The notes beneath the pieces were generated by a model, which was not told the DNA's origin, searched no databases, and saw nothing but the letters and a program-made list of their open reading frames with translations. A program made the translations under genes and the position numbers. This document shows, piece by piece, positions 61,517 through 64,000 of a stretch of 64,000 nucleotides of DNA. The stretch is from Streptomyces sp. NBC_01497 (GTDB lineage Bacteria; Actinomycetota; Actinomycetes; Streptomycetales; Streptomycetaceae): contig NZ_CP109427.1 in NCBI RefSeq assembly GCF_036250695.1, forward strand, positions 3,968,001-4,032,000, written 5' to 3'. Position 1 is the first letter of the stretch; every line of letters starts with the position of its first letter.

Positions 61517-61984
61517 ATGAACCCCAACCCCCACCCCATGACCGAGCAGGAAGCCGAACAGGAAGCACGGCGGCTCCTCGCCGACGCCTACCGGCCCGCC
61601 CCCGCGACGCCGACCGCCTACCGCGACGACACCCCCGTGCCCACCCACGGCGAAGCGACCCCCGTCGCCCAGCCCGGACGCCCGCCAATGACGCAGGGAG
61701 CGACCGACGCGAGCGTGCTCATGCTCACCGGCGGCGCCGCCACGTCAATGGTCGGCGGCACGGCGGCCGTGGTCATGTATGTGTCCCAGTTCGCCAATCC
61801 CGTGGTCTGCGCGGTCGTCTTCGGCGCCCCGGCCGCGCTCGTGCTCGCCCTCGGGCGGCTCGCCAAGCGCGCGCGGCCCGCGCCGGACGTCCACCACCAC
61901 TACGACGGGCCCGTCTACCAGGACCAGCGCAACGTGCACAGCACCACCCGGGGCGTGTGGGCCAAGACCACCAACCGCCCGTAG
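61517..61984 (+). CDS. Spread-type membrane protein
   Basis: 155 residues. A Pro-rich N-terminal half (AEQEARRLLADAYRPAPATP) precedes two membrane helices (VLMLTGGAATSMVGGTAAVV; PVVCAVVFGAPAALVLALGR), with the end HHHYDGPVYQDQRNVHSTTR. GAGGA lies 5 nt before the ATG and 7 bp separates it from the previous stop, so same transcript. Probably an SpdA/SpdD-like helper of intramycelial spread, by position. Confidence 0.6.
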   Translation: MNPNPHPMTEQEAEQEARRLLADAYRPAPATPTAYRDDTPVPTHGEATPVAQPGRPPMTQGATDASVLMLTGGAATSMVGGTAAVVMYVSQFANPVVCAVVFGAPAALVLALGRLAKRARPAPDVHHHYDGPVYQDQRNVHSTTRGVWAKTTNRP

Positions 61985-62070
61985 ACCCGCCCGGACCGGC
62001 CGCCCGATCTCGCCAAAGACACGCGGCCGGTCCGGCACCCAGCACTCACGAGAGAACTGGAGACACCAGC

Positions 62071-62775
62071 ATGACCCAACCTGTCCTGTTCCAGCGAGCC
62101 CGCCCCTTGCGGGTCCTGGACGCGTTCTCCTGCATCGGCGGCGCCGCCCGCGGCTACCAGTACGCCGGCTGCCATGTCACCGGTGTCGACCTGCGTCCCA
62201 TGCCGGACTACGCCGGGGACGACTTCCACCAGGGCGACGCCATCGCCTACATCCACGACCATGGCCACGAATTCGACTTCATCCACGCCTCACCCCCGTG
62301 CCAGGGCGAGGGCAGTCCGGCGAAGGGCACGAACGCCCGCCGTGGCAACCCCCACCCCCGCCTCATCGAACCGACCCGCACCGCGTTGGAGGCGACCGGG
62401 CGGCCGTGGGTGATGGAGAACGTGCCGGGTAGCAGCGTTCGCAAGGACATCCGCCTGTGTGGGGAGTCCTTCGGCCTCGCGGTCCTCATGCACCGCTACT
62501 TCGAACTCGGCAGGTGGACCACCCGGCAGCCCGCGCACCCCAAGCACCGTGGGTACGTTCGCGGGTGGCGTCACGGCGAGTACCGCGAGGGCCCGTACGT
62601 CGCCGCCTACGGCGCCGGCGGCGGGAAGGCCACCGTGGAGGAGATCCGGGCCGCGAAGGGCATCGGCTGGTCCACCGATCACTTCAACCTGCGCGAGGCC
62701 CTGCCGCCCGCCTACACGGAGTGGATCGCCCACGCGTACCTCGCACAGTCGAGCGCAGGGAGGGCCGCCGCATGA
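62071..62775 (+). CDS. C5-cytosine-type DNA methyltransferase
   Basis: 234 residues. Motif I is VLDAFSCIGGAARGYQYAGC, the catalytic PCQ (Cys77) is in HASPPCQGEGSP, motif VI is PWVMENVPGSS, and an RxR-like motif VIII is weak. At 234 residues the target-recognition region is very short compared with ~330-400 for typical enzymes. No restriction gene is adjacent, so it is an orphan methylase, plausibly to protect the element from host restriction on transfer. Coupled to the prim-pol gene by ATGA overlap. Confidence 0.8.
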   Translation: MTQPVLFQRARPLRVLDAFSCIGGAARGYQYAGCHVTGVDLRPMPDYAGDDFHQGDAIAYIHDHGHEFDFIHASPPCQGEGSPAKGTNARRGNPHPRLIEPTRTALEATGRPWVMENVPGSSVRKDIRLCGESFGLAVLMHRYFELGRWTTRQPAHPKHRGYVRGWRHGEYREGPYVAAYGAGGGKATVEEIRAAKGIGWSTDHFNLREALPPAYTEWIAHAYLAQSSAGRAAA

Positions 62776-63605
62776 ACGCTCTCCAGACCACCGCGCTCGA
62801 TCTGGCCGCGCGCGGCATGCCCGTGCTGCCGCTGCGGGCCGGGAAGGTCCCCTTCGGCAACTGCGACACCTGCCGCGACAACGCGTGCGGCGGCCGGCCG
62901 AACATGAAGACCGCCGGGCCCTGCCGCTGCCCCCGCCCGTGCCACGGATGGGCCGCCGCGACGACCGACCCGAGCACCCTCGCCGGGCAGCCGTGGTCGG
63001 CCGTGTGGGCGAGGGCGCACGCGATCGCTTACCACCCCGGCGGGGCGGGGGTGACCGTGGTGGACCTCGACAACGCCGACGCGATCACGTGGGCCATGGC
63101 GTCCCTGCCTGCCACGCGGCGGGTGGCGACGACGCGGGGCGAGCACTGGATCTACCGGGGCACGATGCAGTCCGCGAACGCCGTACGGCCGGGCGTCGAC
63201 ATCAAGTCGACCATGTCCTACGCCCGGTGGCTCGGACCCGGCACGGGCACCGTGACGGCTCTCCCGGACGTCGTCCGCGCGCTGGCCGTCAAGGCGCCCC
63301 CCGTCGCCCGCCCGGCCGCCCTCGCCGTGTCCGCGCCCTTCGGGAACGGGGCGTGCCCGCACCGCACACCCGTCTACCTCGAACGCGGCGTGGCCATGGC
63401 GGAGCAGCGCATCCGCGAGGCCCGTAGCGCCATCCACGCGACCGTGTACCGGGCCTTCCTCGCCGTGCTGGCCACGCACGGCCGGTGCGGGTGCCTGACC
63501 GACTCGCACATCGAGCGGCTGTTCACCGCCGCGCAGGGCAAGGGCGAATCGCCCCGGCACTGCACCGACGCGTGGGCCAACGCCCGCACCGCACTGGGGG
63601 TGTGA
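62772..63605 (+). CDS. AICE prim-pol (bifunctional DNA primase/polymerase)
   Basis: 277 residues: LDLAARGMPVLPLRAGKVPF, a Cys-rich insert (CDTCRDNACGGRPNMKTAGP and CRCPRPCHGW), YHPGGAGVTVVDLDNADAIT with the catalytic DLD, TTRGEHWIYRGTMQ and GVDIKSTMSYARWLGPG. It replaces or assists RepSA-type replication initiation in many AICEs. A related but different stand-alone prim-pol lies at 26088-26975 in the chromosome part. ATG 62772 overlaps the methylase stop; its own stop overlaps the next GTG. Confidence 0.8.
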   Translation: MNALQTTALDLAARGMPVLPLRAGKVPFGNCDTCRDNACGGRPNMKTAGPCRCPRPCHGWAAATTDPSTLAGQPWSAVWARAHAIAYHPGGAGVTVVDLDNADAITWAMASLPATRRVATTRGEHWIYRGTMQSANAVRPGVDIKSTMSYARWLGPGTGTVTALPDVVRALAVKAPPVARPAALAVSAPFGNGACPHRTPVYLERGVAMAEQRIREARSAIHATVYRAFLAVLATHGRCGCLTDSHIERLFTAAQGKGESPRHCTDAWANARTALGV

Positions 63606-64000
63606 CCGTGCCGGACGAGGAGAAGAACCCGGCGCGCGAGGTCATCACCGACTACGCGCAAGCGCACTTCCGCTACTTCCGCACCGCCGACGGCACCGTC
63701 TACGCGCAGAAGAACGGCCACCCCGTCGCCCGCCCCATCCGCTCACAGGGCACCACGGGCAGCCACCGGCAGGAACTCATGGTCGGCCTGTACCGGGACG
63801 GCCGCGGCGTCTTCAACGGCACCGCCCTCAAGGAGGCACTGGACTTGATCGAAGCACTCGCCCTGACCGAGGACGTACAGCCCGTCCACATCCGCGTGGC
63901 CCCCGGCTTCGACGGGGCCACCTGGTTGGACCTCGGGCGCGCGGACGGACGCTCCGTGCGCATCCACCCCACCGGCTGGGACATCGCCATCCCCGACCCG
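63602..64000 (+). CDS. Replication-associated protein, 3' truncated by the window
   Basis: The first ~133 residues: PAREVITDYAQAHFRYFRTA, QGTTGSHRQELMVGLYRDGR, PVHIRVAPGFDGATWLDLGR, VRIHPTGWDIAIPDP. This opening is shared with large ATP-binding/helicase proteins following prim-pol in actinobacterial elements, but the P-loop would be outside the window. GTG 63602 overlaps the prim-pol stop by 4 bp; GTG 63608 is also possible. Confidence 0.6.
   Translation, partial: MTVPDEEKNPAREVITDYAQAHFRYFRTADGTVYAQKNGHPVARPIRSQGTTGSHRQELMVGLYRDGRGVFNGTALKEALDLIEALALTEDVQPVHIRVAPGFDGATWLDLGRADGRSVRIHPTGWDIAIPDP

Larger units (their letters stand above)
48686..64000 (+). mobile_element. Actinomycete integrative and conjugative element (pSAM2-like AICE), right end outside the window
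   Basis: The left boundary is the tRNA-Ser 3'-half copy at 48686-48739. Diagnostic content is a GntR repressor with repeated operators, DUF2637/SpdB-like and RRQRL proteins, an FtsK-type double-stranded-DNA translocase, small spread-type membrane proteins, a prim-pol and a following replication gene. Integrase and excisionase are not seen and should be to the right. Cargo (AlbA_2 protein, DUF4231 pair, methyltransferase) sits at the left edge and within the operon. Confidence 0.75.

Overview
The window is high-GC actinobacterial DNA, almost certainly from a Streptomyces chromosome. The signs are GTG/TTG starts, SigE-type sigma factors, F420-dependent enzymes, an SSI-type protease inhibitor, an OmpR regulator, tRNAs without encoded CCA, and a pSAM2-like actinomycete integrative and conjugative element (AICE) at the right end. 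Gene families were recognised by eye from protein motifs; no database search was run.

Left part (1-31.9 kb), ordinary chromosome: a deazaflavin (F420) nitroreductase-family fragment, a TetR regulator, an orphan OmpR-type response regulator, an amidohydrolase, a DUF2797 protein, an aldo/keto reductase, a SulP anion transporter facing a MerR regulator across a MerR-type palindrome, peptidase E, a sigma factor/PASTA membrane protein pair, a secreted DUF3494 (ice-binding-like) protein, a DUF5819/HTTM membrane pair, tRNA-Arg(ACG), tRNA-Ser(GCT), an SSI-like inhibitor, a large PAS protein with a degenerate kinase core and two receiver-like domains, a PPOX/F420 enzyme, an acyl-CoA ligase, another sigma factor, a small secreted protein, a prim-pol primase with an SOS-box-like promoter, a PRC-barrel/DUF2382 stress protein, a secreted M1 peptidase and a decayed F420-dependent LLM-type oxidoreductase.

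Centre (32.06-40.88 kb): two near-identical ISAs1-family copies in inverted orientation bracket about 7 kb (a MarR fragment, a large secreted S53 peptidase with kelch and carboxypeptidase-regulatory-like domains, its divergent two-HTH regulator, and transposase debris). The outer ends are flanked by the same 10-bp direct repeat AGCACATGAG, as expected for transposition of the whole 8.8-kb unit. The insertion point is the start codon of a MerR gene, whose remainder (frameshifted) lies to the right. Both transposases are broken, so the unit looks frozen. A DJ-1/PfpI-type protein and a second sigma factor/membrane protein pair follow.

Right part (44.9-64 kb): two direct copies of the 3' half of a tRNA-Ser(UGA)-like gene, at 44.93 and 48.69 kb, look like left attachment sites of two tandemly inserted elements. 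The inner 3.75-kb interval is worn (truncated S1-like and GntR genes, a secreted FN3 protein). From 48.69 kb to the window end lies an AICE. It carries cargo at its left edge (an AlbA_2/ATPase protein of lower GC and a DUF4231 four-TM protein translationally coupled to an unknown protein), then XRE-TPR and GntR regulators with tandem operators. A tightly packed conjugation/replication operon follows: small ORFs, a GGDEF diguanylate cyclase, a DUF2637/SpdB-like protein, an RRQRL zinc protein, the FtsK-like Tra translocase, small membrane proteins, a C5-cytosine methyltransferase, a prim-pol and the start of the next replication gene. Integrase, excisionase and the intact tRNA-Ser would lie beyond 64 kb.

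The most intriguing signal is in the spdB-like gene: the heptamer CGTGAAC occurs 14 times in 483 bp, in two different reading frames, which suggests selection on the DNA itself, for instance as a recognition site for the Tra translocase.
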